A stretch of DNA of 64,000 nucleotides, from NCBI RefSeq assembly GCF_012524075.1, contig NZ_JAAZUI010000002.1, forward strand, positions 62,001-126,000, read 5' to 3'. Below are positions 21,033 to 30,404 of this stretch, in pieces. Position 1 is the stretch's first letter. Each line of letters opens with the position of its first letter. A program made the position numbers and the translations under genes. Source of the stretch: Lutibacter sp. B1. Its GTDB lineage: Bacteria; Bacteroidota; Bacteroidia; Flavobacteriales; Flavobacteriaceae. A model generated the notes under the pieces. That model worked only from the letters and a program-made list of their open reading frames with translations, was not told where the DNA came from and searched no databases.

Positions 21033-23255
21033 ATGAATAAATACAACGTATATATAATTATTTTAATTGTAGTTTTTATTTTTTCAGCCTGCCAATTTAA
21101 AAAAGAAGAAAAGAAAAAAAGCAACAGCTATGAAACTACTATACAAACAAAATCTATTTCTTTAAAATTTGATTCAAAGATTGACAGTATTATTTCTTTA
21201 ATGACTCTTGAAGAAAAAGTAGCAATGCTTCATGGTAATAGTATGTTTACTTCTTCCGGAGTAGAAAGATTAGGTATTCCTGAATTAAAAATGACAGACG
21301 GCCCTTTAGGTATTCGTGAAGAATTACATCGAGATTCTTGGGCCGCTTTAGGTTCAACAAATGATTTTGCAACCTTTTTTCCTGCCGGTGGAGGACTTTC
21401 TGCAACTTGGAATTCGGAATTAGCTGAAATTTACGGAAAAAGTATTGGTGCTGAAGCCAGAGCACGTAATAAAGATATATTACTGGCACCTGCCATAAAT
21501 ATTGTAAGAACACCTCTTTGTGGTAGAACTTTTGAATATTTTTCTGAAGATCCATTTTTAAATAAATCAATGGCTGTACCATATATAAAAGGAGTTCAAA
21601 GCCAAGATGTTGGAGTTTGTGTAAAACATTTTGCTGTGAACAACCAAGAAACAAATAGAGGAACTGTTGATGTTTTAATGAGCGAAAGAACATTAAGAGA
21701 AATTTATCTCCCAGCATTTAAAGCTGCTGTTATTAATGCAAATGCTTATACAGTAATGGGAGCATACAATAAATTTAGAGGTGATTATTTATGTGAAAAT
21801 AAGTATTTGCTAAATACTATTCTTAGAGACGAATGGGATTTTAAAGGTATTGTAATTTCAGATTGGGCTGCTGTACACAGTACGGTAAAATCCTTAAAAA
21901 ATGGATTGGATATTGAAATGGGCACTATAACAGATTTTGATAATTATTACTTGGCAAAACCACTGTTAGATTCTTTAGCTGCTGGTAAAATTGATAAACA
22001 AACAATTGACAAAAAAGTAAAGCGTATTTTACGAGTTATGTATAACCTAAAAAGCATTGATTCAACCGGAAGAGCTAAAGGTTCAATTAACACAAAAGGA
22101 CATTTAACAAATGCCTATAAAATTGCATCAGAATCTATCATTTTACTAAAAAACAGCGAAAATATTTTACCAATAAATACGTCAAAAATTAATAGCATTA
22201 CTGTAATTGGAGACAACGCTACTCGTAAACACGCAGCCGGTGGTTTTGGTGCTGGCGTAAAAACTAAAACAGAAATCACTCCTTTAGAAGGTTTAAAAAA
22301 CAGTTTACCTAAAGAAATTGAAATTAATTATGCGCAAGGCTATAAAGAAATTTATGAAGATGATGATAAATCAAAAACATACGGACGGAAAATTTCAAAT
22401 AAAATTGATACTGCTTTAATTGACGAAGCAGTTCAAGCAGCTAAAAAATCAGATATTACAGTAATTTTTGCAGGCTCAAACAGATCTGTAGAATCTGAAG
22501 CTACTGACAGAGAGAACCTAAACTTACCATTTGGACAAGATGAACTCATTAAAAAAGTAACCGAAGTTAATCCAAACACTATTGTAGTTATTATTGCAGC
22601 AGCTCCTTTTAATTTAAAAGAAGTAGAAAAAAGCACATCTGCCCTACTTTGGTCATGGTTTAATGGTTCTGAAGCAGGCAATGCCTTAGCTGATGTAATT
22701 ATTGGTAAAGTAAACCCTTCCGGAAAATTACCTTGGACAATACCTGTTAATTTAAGTGATTCACCTGCGCATGCAACTAACAGTTTTCCGGGTAGTGAAA
22801 CTGTAGAATATAAAGAAGGTATTTTAGTGGGCTATCGTTGGTTTGACACAAAAAATATTAAGCCTCTTTATCCTTTCGGGTATGGATTATCTTATACCAA
22901 TTTTGAATATTCTAACTTAAAGACAGACAAACAAGAATATAGTATGGATGAAATTATAAAAGTAGAATTCATACTAAAGAACACAGGTACTAAAGATGGA
23001 AAAGAAATAGCTCAACTGTATGTTTCTGCCCCTGAATCAACCGTAGTAAAAGCTACTAAAGAGCTTAAAGGATTTAAAAAAGTATTTGTAAAAAAAGGCA
23101 ATGCTAAAACTGTTACCATTTCGATTCCTGCTAAAGAATTAGCATATTATAACGAAAATAAAAAACAGTGGGTAGTTGAACCCGGAACATATATTATAAA
23201 ATTAGGTACATCATCCAAAAATATTAAAAGTAACGTAACTATTAATATAAAATAG
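21033..23255 (+). CDS. GH3 beta-glucosidase (lipoprotein)
   Basis: A 740-residue GH3 enzyme predicted to release glucose from trimmed cello-oligosaccharide backbones. The lipobox FIFSAC is followed by QFKKEEKKK, which argues for the periplasmic side. Order: GH3 N-terminal TIM barrel with nucleophile D277 (GIVISDWAAV), the KHFAVNNQETNRG motif (about 198-210), the alpha/beta sandwich with SEATDRENLNLP, and a C-terminal fibronectin III-like domain (about 655-738). The AraC gene follows after 7 bases, so hydrolase and regulator are probably cotranscribed. Confidence 0.92.
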   Translation: MNKYNVYIIILIVVFIFSACQFKKEEKKKSNSYETTIQTKSISLKFDSKIDSIISLMTLEEKVAMLHGNSMFTSSGVERLGIPELKMTDGPLGIREELHRDSWAALGSTNDFATFFPAGGGLSATWNSELAEIYGKSIGAEARARNKDILLAPAINIVRTPLCGRTFEYFSEDPFLNKSMAVPYIKGVQSQDVGVCVKHFAVNNQETNRGTVDVLMSERTLREIYLPAFKAAVINANAYTVMGAYNKFRGDYLCENKYLLNTILRDEWDFKGIVISDWAAVHSTVKSLKNGLDIEMGTITDFDNYYLAKPLLDSLAAGKIDKQTIDKKVKRILRVMYNLKSIDSTGRAKGSINTKGHLTNAYKIASESIILLKNSENILPINTSKINSITVIGDNATRKHAAGGFGAGVKTKTEITPLEGLKNSLPKEIEINYAQGYKEIYEDDDKSKTYGRKISNKIDTALIDEAVQAAKKSDITVIFAGSNRSVESEATDRENLNLPFGQDELIKKVTEVNPNTIVVIIAAAPFNLKEVEKSTSALLWSWFNGSEAGNALADVIIGKVNPSGKLPWTIPVNLSDSPAHATNSFPGSETVEYKEGILVGYRWFDTKNIKPLYPFGYGLSYTNFEYSNLKTDKQEYSMDEIIKVEFILKNTGTKDGKEIAQLYVSAPESTVVKATKELKGFKKVFVKKGNAKTVTISIPAKELAYYNENKKQWVVEPGTYIIKLGTSSKNIKSNVTINIK

Positions 23256-23262
23256 AAAATTA

Positions 23263-24135
23263 ATGAAATTACATCTTTTAGATAGAAGCGATTTACAAAA
23301 TAAATCACTTTCAGTACATTTTAACAATTATTCATATTTTTTAAAATTGTGGCATTATCATGAACAGTTAGAATTAGTTGTTATTTTAAAAAGTACCGGA
23401 ACTCGTTTTGTTGGTGACAGTATTGAAAAATTTAATGAAGGAGAAATTATCTTATTAGGTAAAAATTTGCCACATATGTGGTTAAATGATAAAATTTATT
23501 TTAAAAAAGATTCTTCTCTAAAAGCACAAGCAATTGCTATCCATTTTAAAGAAGATTTTATTGGTAATGACTTCTTTAATACTCCTGAAGTTAAACATAT
23601 TCCACTTTTATTTGAAAAAGCCAAAAGAGGTATAAAATTTACAGGAAATAATAAAGAACTAGTTTCTGAAATATCAAAAATGCTTGATTTAAATCATTTT
23701 GACAGAATAATTAAAATGATACAAATTCTAAACTCTTTATCACAAAAAAAAGAGTACTCTCTGCTTTCTAGTTCAGGATTTATAAATTCTTTTAAAAAAA
23801 CCGAAAACACAAAACTGGATGATGTATACTCATATATGTTCAACAATTTTAAAAATCAAATTTCATTAAATGAAATAGCTGAAATAGCTCATATGAATCC
23901 CGCTGCATTTAGCCGACATTTCAAAAAAGTGAATAAGAAACCGTTTTCAAAATATTTAAATGAAATACGTATAGGATATGCCTGTAAATTATTATTAGAA
24001 CAAAAATACAATGTAACAGATATCTGTTACGAATCTGGATTCAATAACCTGTCTAATTTCAACCGACAATTTAAAACTATAACCAATTATTCACCTACTG
24101 AATATTTAAAAGATTATAGCAAAATATATAATTAG
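23263..24135 (+). CDS. AraC-family transcriptional regulator
   Basis: A 290-residue regulator with an N-terminal cupin-like sensing domain (about 10-130, WHYHEQLELVVI) and a C-terminal double helix-turn-helix (about 190-285; ISLNEIAEIAHM and VTDICYESGFNNLSNF). No membrane segment or two-component domain is present, so it senses a cytoplasmic ligand. Its place between the hydrolases and the fucose catabolic genes suggests a fucose-pathway intermediate as ligand (inference). Bacteroidota xyloglucan loci are more often run by hybrid two-component systems, and none is present in this locus. It is 11 bases upstream of fucD. Confidence 0.88.
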   Translation: MKLHLLDRSDLQNKSLSVHFNNYSYFLKLWHYHEQLELVVILKSTGTRFVGDSIEKFNEGEIILLGKNLPHMWLNDKIYFKKDSSLKAQAIAIHFKEDFIGNDFFNTPEVKHIPLLFEKAKRGIKFTGNNKELVSEISKMLDLNHFDRIIKMIQILNSLSQKKEYSLLSSSGFINSFKKTENTKLDDVYSYMFNNFKNQISLNEIAEIAHMNPAAFSRHFKKVNKKPFSKYLNEIRIGYACKLLLEQKYNVTDICYESGFNNLSNFNRQFKTITNYSPTEYLKDYSKIYN

Positions 24136-24146
24136 ATAATTAATCA

Positions 24147-25499
24147 ATGAAAAAAGTCATTAAAATTACTGACATTGAAGTTATAGATGTTCGCTTCCCA
24201 ACAAGTAGAACTTTAACCGGCTCAGATGCTATGAATCCTGACCCTGATTATTCAGCAGCTTATGTAATAATAAAAACTGATCATCCAAAAAAAATTGAAG
24301 GTCACGGTTTAACATTTACTATTGGCAGAGGAAATGAATTATGTGTAAAAGCAATACATTCATTATCTCATTTAATTATTGGAAAAACGTTAAATTCTTT
24401 CACTCAAAATATGGGTAGTTTTTGGAGTATGATTACAGGAGACAGTCAGTTACGTTGGTTAGGTCCTGATAAAGGAGTAATACATTTAGCAACAGGAGCA
24501 TTAGTAAATGCTGTATGGGATTTATATGCTAAAGTAGAAGAAAAACCTTTATGGAAATTAGTAGCTGATATGACTCCGGAAGAATTTGTAGCATGTATAG
24601 ATTTTAAATACATTACAGATGTTATTACGCCTGAAGAAGCAATTAAAATGCTCAAAAAGAATGAATCCACTAAAAAAGAGCGCATAACGTATCTAGAAAA
24701 AAATGGATATCCTGCCTATACAACTTCAGCCGGGTGGTTAGGTTATTCTGATGAGAAAATTAAAAAACTATGTAAAAAAGCTATAGATACTGGTTGGACT
24801 CATATAAAAATGAAAGTAGGATATGATCTAAAAGATGATGTTCGCAGAGCAAAAATTATTAGAGAAGCCATAGGAGATGATTTTAAATTAATGATGGATG
24901 CTAATCAAAAATGGGATGTTGATGAAGCTATTAAAAATATGGAAGCACTTGCTCCATTCAATCCTTTGTGGATTGAAGAACCTACAAGCCCTGATGATAT
25001 TTTAGGACACGCTAAAATAGCTAAAGCAGTTTTTCCTATTCAGGTTGCTACTGGTGAACATTGTCAAAACAGGATTGTATTTAAACAGTTTATGCAAGCT
25101 AAAGCTATGGGAATATGCCAAATTGATAGTTGTAGAGTTGGTGGTGTTAACGAAATTTTAGCAATTTTGTTAATGGCTAAAAAATTTAATATACCTGTGT
25201 GTCCACATGCTGGAGGTGTAGGCCTTTGTGAGTATGTACAGCATCTCGCTATGATTGATTTTATTGTAGTAAGTGCTTCTTTAGAAGATAGAATTATTGA
25301 ATATGTAGACCATCTTCATGAACACTTTGTAGATCCTGTAATTGTTAAAAACGGAGCCTACTTACCTCCTACACTTCCCGGTTACAGTATTACTATGAAA
25401 GAAAATTCATTAAAAGAATATTGTTATCCAAAGGGTGAATTTTGGAAAGTAGATTTAATAAAATCTACTCAAATAGCATCAATACAACAGGTAAAATGA
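24147..25499 (+). CDS. fucD: L-fuconate dehydratase (enolase superfamily)
   Basis: A 450-residue enolase-superfamily enzyme converting L-fuconate to 2-keto-3-deoxy-L-fuconate. The opening (IEVIDVRFPTSRTLTGSDAM) and overall length match the fuconate dehydratase group. Residues K223 (IKMKVG), D251 (MMDANQKW), E277 (IEEPTSP), E304 (TGEHCQN) and H354 (CPHAGG) each lie three positions after the catalytic and metal-binding residues I recall for the Xanthomonas campestris enzyme, a consistent offset that supports the assignment. The stop overlaps the next start by four bases (ATGA), implying translational coupling. Confidence 0.93.
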   Translation: MKKVIKITDIEVIDVRFPTSRTLTGSDAMNPDPDYSAAYVIIKTDHPKKIEGHGLTFTIGRGNELCVKAIHSLSHLIIGKTLNSFTQNMGSFWSMITGDSQLRWLGPDKGVIHLATGALVNAVWDLYAKVEEKPLWKLVADMTPEEFVACIDFKYITDVITPEEAIKMLKKNESTKKERITYLEKNGYPAYTTSAGWLGYSDEKIKKLCKKAIDTGWTHIKMKVGYDLKDDVRRAKIIREAIGDDFKLMMDANQKWDVDEAIKNMEALAPFNPLWIEEPTSPDDILGHAKIAKAVFPIQVATGEHCQNRIVFKQFMQAKAMGICQIDSCRVGGVNEILAILLMAKKFNIPVCPHAGGVGLCEYVQHLAMIDFIVVSASLEDRIIEYVDHLHEHFVDPVIVKNGAYLPPTLPGYSITMKENSLKEYCYPKGEFWKVDLIKSTQIASIQQVK

Positions 25500-26272
25500 A
25501 ATTCAGTTTAAAAAATAAAACAGTTATTGTAACGGGAGGTGCAAGTGGTATAGGTAAAGCTATTGCCCAAACTTTTGCAAAACAAGGAGCTTTTGTTCAT
25601 ATTGTAGATTTAAACACCGAAGACGGGAAAAAAGTTGTAGAAAAATTACTAAAAAAAAGCTTTAAAGCAAAACTACATCAATGCAATGTTGCTAATCAAA
25701 AAGAAGTAACTAAAGTTATTAATTGTATTGCTAAAAATGGCAAAATTGATATTTTGATAAATAATGCAGGAATTGCTCACGTAGGAAATATTGAAGAAAC
25801 AAAAGAAGAAGATTTAGATAGATTATACAATGTAAATATTAAAGGAGTTTATAATTGTATAAGAGCTTGTATCTCTACTATGAAAGAAAATAAATCAGGC
25901 GTTATTTTAAATATAACGTCAATAGCTTCTACAGTAGCTATTGCCAATAGATTTGCATATTCTATGACTAAAGGTGCTGTTTTAACAATGACATATTCAG
26001 TTGCAAAAGATTATATAAATTTTGGTATTAGATGCAATAGCATATCTCCTGCAAGAATTCATACTCCTTTTGTTGACGGATTTTTAACAAAAAATTATCC
26101 GGGTAAGGAAACTGAAATGTTTGAAAATCTATCTAAAACACAACCTATTGGCAGAATGGGAACTCCTCAAGAAGTTGCCGATTTAGCATTATTCTTATGC
26201 TCTGATGAAGCTTCATTTATTACAGGAACAGAATTTCCTATTGATGGAGGTTTTATTAAACTAAATGGGTAA
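25496..26272 (+). CDS. SDR dehydrogenase, probable 2-keto-3-deoxy-L-fuconate dehydrogenase
   Basis: Start placed at 25496, within the ATGA overlap with fucD, giving 258 residues; an upstream in-frame ATG at 25442 would overlap fucD deeply. The protein is a classical short-chain dehydrogenase with TGGASGIG for nucleotide binding near the start, NNAG, and the catalytic YSMTK. SISPARIHTPFVDGF resembles members annotated in deoxy-sugar acid oxidation. Coupling to fucD suggests it oxidises the dehydratase product to the 2,4-diketo acid. Swapped roles with the second SDR at 30405 are possible. Confidence 0.82.
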   Translation: MKFSLKNKTVIVTGGASGIGKAIAQTFAKQGAFVHIVDLNTEDGKKVVEKLLKKSFKAKLHQCNVANQKEVTKVINCIAKNGKIDILINNAGIAHVGNIEETKEEDLDRLYNVNIKGVYNCIRACISTMKENKSGVILNITSIASTVAIANRFAYSMTKGAVLTMTYSVAKDYINFGIRCNSISPARIHTPFVDGFLTKNYPGKETEMFENLSKTQPIGRMGTPQEVADLALFLCSDEASFITGTEFPIDGGFIKLNG

Positions 26273-26274
26273 AA

Positions 26275-26323
26275 AAAGATAATTTAGTATCTTTATAAAG
26301 AATTAAAACAATTGGTTTTAATT
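26275..26323 (+). repeat. Two consecutive AT-rich stem-loops between the SDR and FAH genes
   Basis: AAAGATA at 26275-26281 can pair with TATCTTT at 26288-26294, and AATTAAAAC at 26301-26309 pairs perfectly with GTTTTAATT at 26315-26323, followed by more T. They fill the only sizeable gap (84 bases) inside the fucose genes. They could attenuate or protect the transcript; low G+C makes them weak. Confidence 0.4.
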
Positions 26324-26356
26324 TTAGCAATCACTACTAAACACATAATTATAAAA

Positions 26357-27211
26357 ATGAAATTAATTCGATTTGGTGTTATTGGGAATGAAAAACCCGG
26401 AATACAACTTGAAAATGAAACACGAATAGATATTTCCGGTTTTAATGAAGATTATACAGAAACTTTTTTTGAAACATATGGTATTGAACGCTTACAAAAA
26501 TGGCTAACAATCAATCAAAAAAAATGTCCTGTTATTTCAAATAATATTCGATTAGGAAGTCCCCTTTTTAAACCTTCAAAAATAATTTGTGTAGGTGTAA
26601 ATTACGCAAAACACGCTGCAGAAAGTAATATGAAAATACCTAAAGAACCTATTTTATTTTTTAAAGCAACATCAGCTATTGTTGGTCCAAATGATGATTT
26701 AATTATACCTAAAAAAAGTAAAAAAACAGATTGGGAGGTTGAATTGGCTGTAGTAATTGGCAAAAAAGCATCTTATATAAATAAAGATAATGCTATGGAT
26801 TATGTTGCAGGCTATGTTCTGCATAATGATTATAGTGAACGAGAATTCCAATTAGAAAAAGAAGGGCAATGGGTAAAAGGAAAAAGCTGCGATACATTTG
26901 CTCCTCTTGGTCCATTCTTAGTTACAAAAGATGAAATTAAAGACCCTAACAATTTAAATTTATGGTTAAAATTAAATGGAGAACTAATGCAAAATAGTAC
27001 TACTTCTGATTTTATATTTAACATAGAAACCGTTGTGAGTTACATTAGTCAATTTATGACATTACTTCCGGGAGATATTATTTCCACCGGAACTCCTTCA
27101 GGAGCCGGCTTGGGTTTAACTCCACAGCGTTATTTAAAACCGGGAGACATAGTTGAATTAGGAGTTGAAGGTTTAGGAACTTCAAAACAACGCGTTAAGG
27201 CATATAAATAA
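26357..27211 (+). CDS. Fumarylacetoacetase-family hydrolase, probable 2,4-diketo-3-deoxy-L-fuconate hydrolase
   Basis: Start placed at 26357 (MKLIRFGVIG), giving 284 residues, because this is where family similarity begins; an ATG at 26312 adds 15 unlikely residues. The fold is FAH-like: short N-terminal domain, then ICVGVNYAKHAAE, the metal region DWEVELAVVIG, NDYSERE and STGTPSGAG. Known: FAH relatives split 2,4-diketo-3-deoxy-L-fuconate into pyruvate and L-lactate. The gene cluster supports that step here. The stop overlaps the next start by one base (TAATG). Confidence 0.87.
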   Translation: MKLIRFGVIGNEKPGIQLENETRIDISGFNEDYTETFFETYGIERLQKWLTINQKKCPVISNNIRLGSPLFKPSKIICVGVNYAKHAAESNMKIPKEPILFFKATSAIVGPNDDLIIPKKSKKTDWEVELAVVIGKKASYINKDNAMDYVAGYVLHNDYSEREFQLEKEGQWVKGKSCDTFAPLGPFLVTKDEIKDPNNLNLWLKLNGELMQNSTTSDFIFNIETVVSYISQFMTLLPGDIISTGTPSGAGLGLTPQRYLKPGDIVELGVEGLGTSKQRVKAYK

Positions 27212-28041
27212 TGAGAATTGATGCGCATCAGCATTTTTGGGAATATAATCCTATTAGAGATATATGGATTGATGATACTTTAGCTGTATTACAAAATAAT
27301 TTTCTTCCGGAAAATTTGATTCCTCATTTAAAAGAAAACAATATTGATGGCTGCATTTCTGTACAAGCAGATCAATCTGAAAAAGAAACTGCTTATTTAT
27401 TACAATTAGCTCAAAAACATCACTTTATAAAAGGCGTTATAGGTTGGATAAATTTTCAAAATACCGATGTAGAAAAAAGTTTAATTCATTTTAAAAAATA
27501 TAAAAAATTCAAAGGAGTAAGACATATTTTACAAGAACAAGTAACCGGTTATATGCTTCAAAATAGTTTTTTAAATGGAATTTCATTACTTCAACAATTC
27601 AATTTAACCTATGATATTCTTATATACCACTTTCAATTAAAAGAAACTATTCAATTAATTAAAAAATTTCCAGAACAACCTTTTATTATAAATCATATAG
27701 CAAAACCTAATATTAAAGATAAATTTATTGATATATGGAAAGCTGATATTTCTGAATTAGCCAAATATGACAATGTAAATTGTAAAATATCAGGAATGTA
27801 TACAGAAGCAGATCGAAAAAATTGGAAAAAAGAAGATTTTACTCCTTACTTTGATGTTATTTTTGATGTTTTCAAACCTGATAGACTCCTTTTTGGATCG
27901 GATTGGCCGGTATGTTTATTAGCATCTAACTACAATCAGGCAATAAATATAGTTGAAGACTATATCAAATTTCTTCCTTATCAAGAGCAAGCAGCTATTA
28001 TGGGAAATAATGCTGTGAAAATTTATAATCTTTCAAAATAA
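27211..28041 (+). CDS. Amidohydrolase-family lactonase, probable L-fucono-1,5-lactonase
   Basis: A 276-residue amidohydrolase_2-type TIM-barrel enzyme starting with RIDAHQHFWEYNP, the metal-binding HxH motif of this group, and carrying LLFGSDWPVC near the end with the catalytic-site aspartate. Known relatives hydrolyse L-rhamnono-, L-fucono- and related sugar lactones. Between the FAH and GH95 genes, and overlapping each neighbour by one base, it should open the lactone made by fucose dehydrogenase. Confidence 0.87.
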   Translation: MRIDAHQHFWEYNPIRDIWIDDTLAVLQNNFLPENLIPHLKENNIDGCISVQADQSEKETAYLLQLAQKHHFIKGVIGWINFQNTDVEKSLIHFKKYKKFKGVRHILQEQVTGYMLQNSFLNGISLLQQFNLTYDILIYHFQLKETIQLIKKFPEQPFIINHIAKPNIKDKFIDIWKADISELAKYDNVNCKISGMYTEADRKNWKKEDFTPYFDVIFDVFKPDRLLFGSDWPVCLLASNYNQAINIVEDYIKFLPYQEQAAIMGNNAVKIYNLSK

Positions 28042-30395
28042 TGAAAACATTTTTCAAATTCTACTTCTTAATTTCAATCATAATTTTTTCAGCTTGTAAA
28101 ACAGAAACCATAAAACACGAAAATATTTTATGGTACACTTCTCCTGCTAAAAATTGGGATAATGCATTACCTGTTGGTAACGGACGCTTAGGTGCTATGG
28201 TTTTTGGAAACCCTATACACGAACGTATTCAGTTAAATGAAGATTCTATGTGGCCTGGTGGTCCTGATTGGGGAAATTCAAAAGGAACCCCAAAAGATTT
28301 AGCAGAAATTAGAAAATTAGTAAACAACGGAAAGGTGCATATTGCAGATAGCTTAATTGTAGAACGTTTTTCTTATAAAAACGTTACCAGATCACATCAA
28401 ACGATGGGAGATTTATTTATTGATTTTGATGATAATGAAGTAACGGATTATAAAAGGCAATTAAATTTAAACAAAGCTATTGTTTCATCAACATATAAAA
28501 TTGATGGATATAATACTTCCCAAACTATTTTTTCTTCAGCTGTAGATGATGTGTTGGTTATTAAATTAACTACTGAAAACCCCAAAGGGCTAAATTGCAA
28601 CTTAAAATTAAGCCGACCTGATGATAATGGGCATTCTACCGTTACTGTTTCAACTCCTTCTAACAATCTTATTAAAATGGAAGGAATGGTAACACAATAT
28701 GGAGGAATGAAAGATTCTAAGCCTGTACAAATTGATTATGGCGTAAAATTTGAAACTGTTTTACAAGTAAAAAATACTTCAGGTTCAATTGTTGCTAAAA
28801 ACAATAGTCTTTTCTTAAAAAATGTAACAGATGCTACTTTTTTTATTGTTTGTAATACTTCTTTCTATTCTAATAATTACGCTGCTAAGAATACAGAAAC
28901 ACTCAAAAAAATAACATCAAAAAGTTATAATACTCTTTTACAAAATCATATTTCTGATTATCAAAATTTATACAATAGAACAATTTTAGATTTAGGACAT
29001 CATCAATTAGATTCTATTCCTACAAATAAACGTTTAGAACTTTTAAAACAAGGGAATGAAGATGTTGATTTAACAGCAAAATTATTTCAATACGGCAGGT
29101 ATTTATTAATTTCAAGTTCCAGGCCAAATACAAATCCTGCAAACTTACAAGGTATTTGGAATGAACATATCCAAGCACCTTGGAATGCTGATTATCATTT
29201 AAACATTAACCTTCAAATGAATTATTGGTTGGCTGATGTAACTAATTTAAGTGAATGCAACGAGCCTTTATTTGATTTTACCGACAAATTGATTGAAAGA
29301 GGAAAAATTTTAGCTAAAGAACAGTATGGTTTTAACGGAACTGTAGCACACCAAACAACAGATTTATGGGCAACACCTTGGATGCGAGCAAGTAAGCCTT
29401 ATTGGGGAGCTTGGATTCACGGTGGCGGATGGTTAGCTCAACATTATTGGGAACATTATAGATTTACACAAGACACTACTTTTCTAAAAAACAGAGCGTT
29501 GCCTGCACTTAAATCTTATGCTCAATTTTATAACGATTGGCTAGTACTTGATGTAAAAGATAGTACTTGGGTTTCAACACCAGAAACATCGCCTGAAAAC
29601 TCTTATGTTGCACAAGACGGTAACCCGGCTGCAGTATCTAAAGGAAATGCAATGGCTCATCAAATTATAGGAGAAGTATTTGATAATTATCTGGCTTCAG
29701 CCAAAATTTTAAATATTAATAATGATTTTACAAATAATATCAAAGAAAAAAGAAGTCATTTACATTCAGGAATTAAAATTGGACCTGATGGCAGATTATT
29801 AGAATGGGATAAAGTATACGAAGAACCGGAAAAAGGTCACAGGCATATTTCACATTTATATGCTTTACATCCGGGTGATGACATTACCAGTAAAAATCCT
29901 AAATTATTTAAAGCTGCTAAAAAAACAATTCAATACAGATTAGAACACGGAGGAGCAGGCCCTGGTTGGAGTAGAGCTTGGATTATTAATTTTTATGCTC
30001 GTTTGTTAGATAAGAATGCTGTTCAAAAAAACATTGATCTTTTTATGCAACGTTCTATTTACGGTAATTTATTAGATACTCATCCTCCTTTTCAAATAGA
30101 TGGAAATTTGGGGTTTACTTCCGGTATTGCAGAAATTTTATTACAATCTCACGAGGGCTTTTTAAGAATTTTACCTGCATTGCCTGATAATTGGGAGAAT
30201 GGTTCAATAAATGGATTAAAAGCTAGAGGAAACATTATTGTAAATATTTCTTGGAAAGATGGCAAACTAGATCAACTTACATTAAAATCAGCTAGCACAA
30301 AAACTATAAAAGTAAAATATGATGATTTAGAGGTTTTAATTTCTCTTACAAAAGATATCCCTATAACATTTGACAGCCATTTAAAAAAAGAGTAA
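28041..30395 (+). CDS. GH95 alpha-1,2-L-fucosidase (lipoprotein)
   Basis: A 784-residue GH95 enzyme likely removing the terminal alpha-1,2-L-fucose of xyloglucan side chains. The lipobox IIFSAC is followed by KTET, so it is probably periplasmic. The start LWYTSPAKNWDNALPVGNG (N-terminal beta domain) is characteristic. Catalytic-region candidates are N388 and N390 (LNINLQMNYW), general acid E519 (SPEN) and D687 (FQIDGNLG), which match the Asn/Asn/Glu/Asp set known for Bifidobacterium AfcA. Some GH95 enzymes prefer alpha-L-galactosides. It is translationally coupled to the lactonase gene. Confidence 0.92.
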   Translation: MKTFFKFYFLISIIIFSACKTETIKHENILWYTSPAKNWDNALPVGNGRLGAMVFGNPIHERIQLNEDSMWPGGPDWGNSKGTPKDLAEIRKLVNNGKVHIADSLIVERFSYKNVTRSHQTMGDLFIDFDDNEVTDYKRQLNLNKAIVSSTYKIDGYNTSQTIFSSAVDDVLVIKLTTENPKGLNCNLKLSRPDDNGHSTVTVSTPSNNLIKMEGMVTQYGGMKDSKPVQIDYGVKFETVLQVKNTSGSIVAKNNSLFLKNVTDATFFIVCNTSFYSNNYAAKNTETLKKITSKSYNTLLQNHISDYQNLYNRTILDLGHHQLDSIPTNKRLELLKQGNEDVDLTAKLFQYGRYLLISSSRPNTNPANLQGIWNEHIQAPWNADYHLNINLQMNYWLADVTNLSECNEPLFDFTDKLIERGKILAKEQYGFNGTVAHQTTDLWATPWMRASKPYWGAWIHGGGWLAQHYWEHYRFTQDTTFLKNRALPALKSYAQFYNDWLVLDVKDSTWVSTPETSPENSYVAQDGNPAAVSKGNAMAHQIIGEVFDNYLASAKILNINNDFTNNIKEKRSHLHSGIKIGPDGRLLEWDKVYEEPEKGHRHISHLYALHPGDDITSKNPKLFKAAKKTIQYRLEHGGAGPGWSRAWIINFYARLLDKNAVQKNIDLFMQRSIYGNLLDTHPPFQIDGNLGFTSGIAEILLQSHEGFLRILPALPDNWENGSINGLKARGNIIVNISWKDGKLDQLTLKSASTKTIKVKYDDLEVLISLTKDIPITFDSHLKKE

Positions 30396-30404
30396 ATTCA
30401 TACC

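Noticed and set aside
21247-21717. 156-codon minus-strand frame inside the GH3 gene
   Set aside because: Antisense to conserved GH3 motifs; leucine- and phenylalanine-rich composition is typical of the complement of AT-rich coding DNA.
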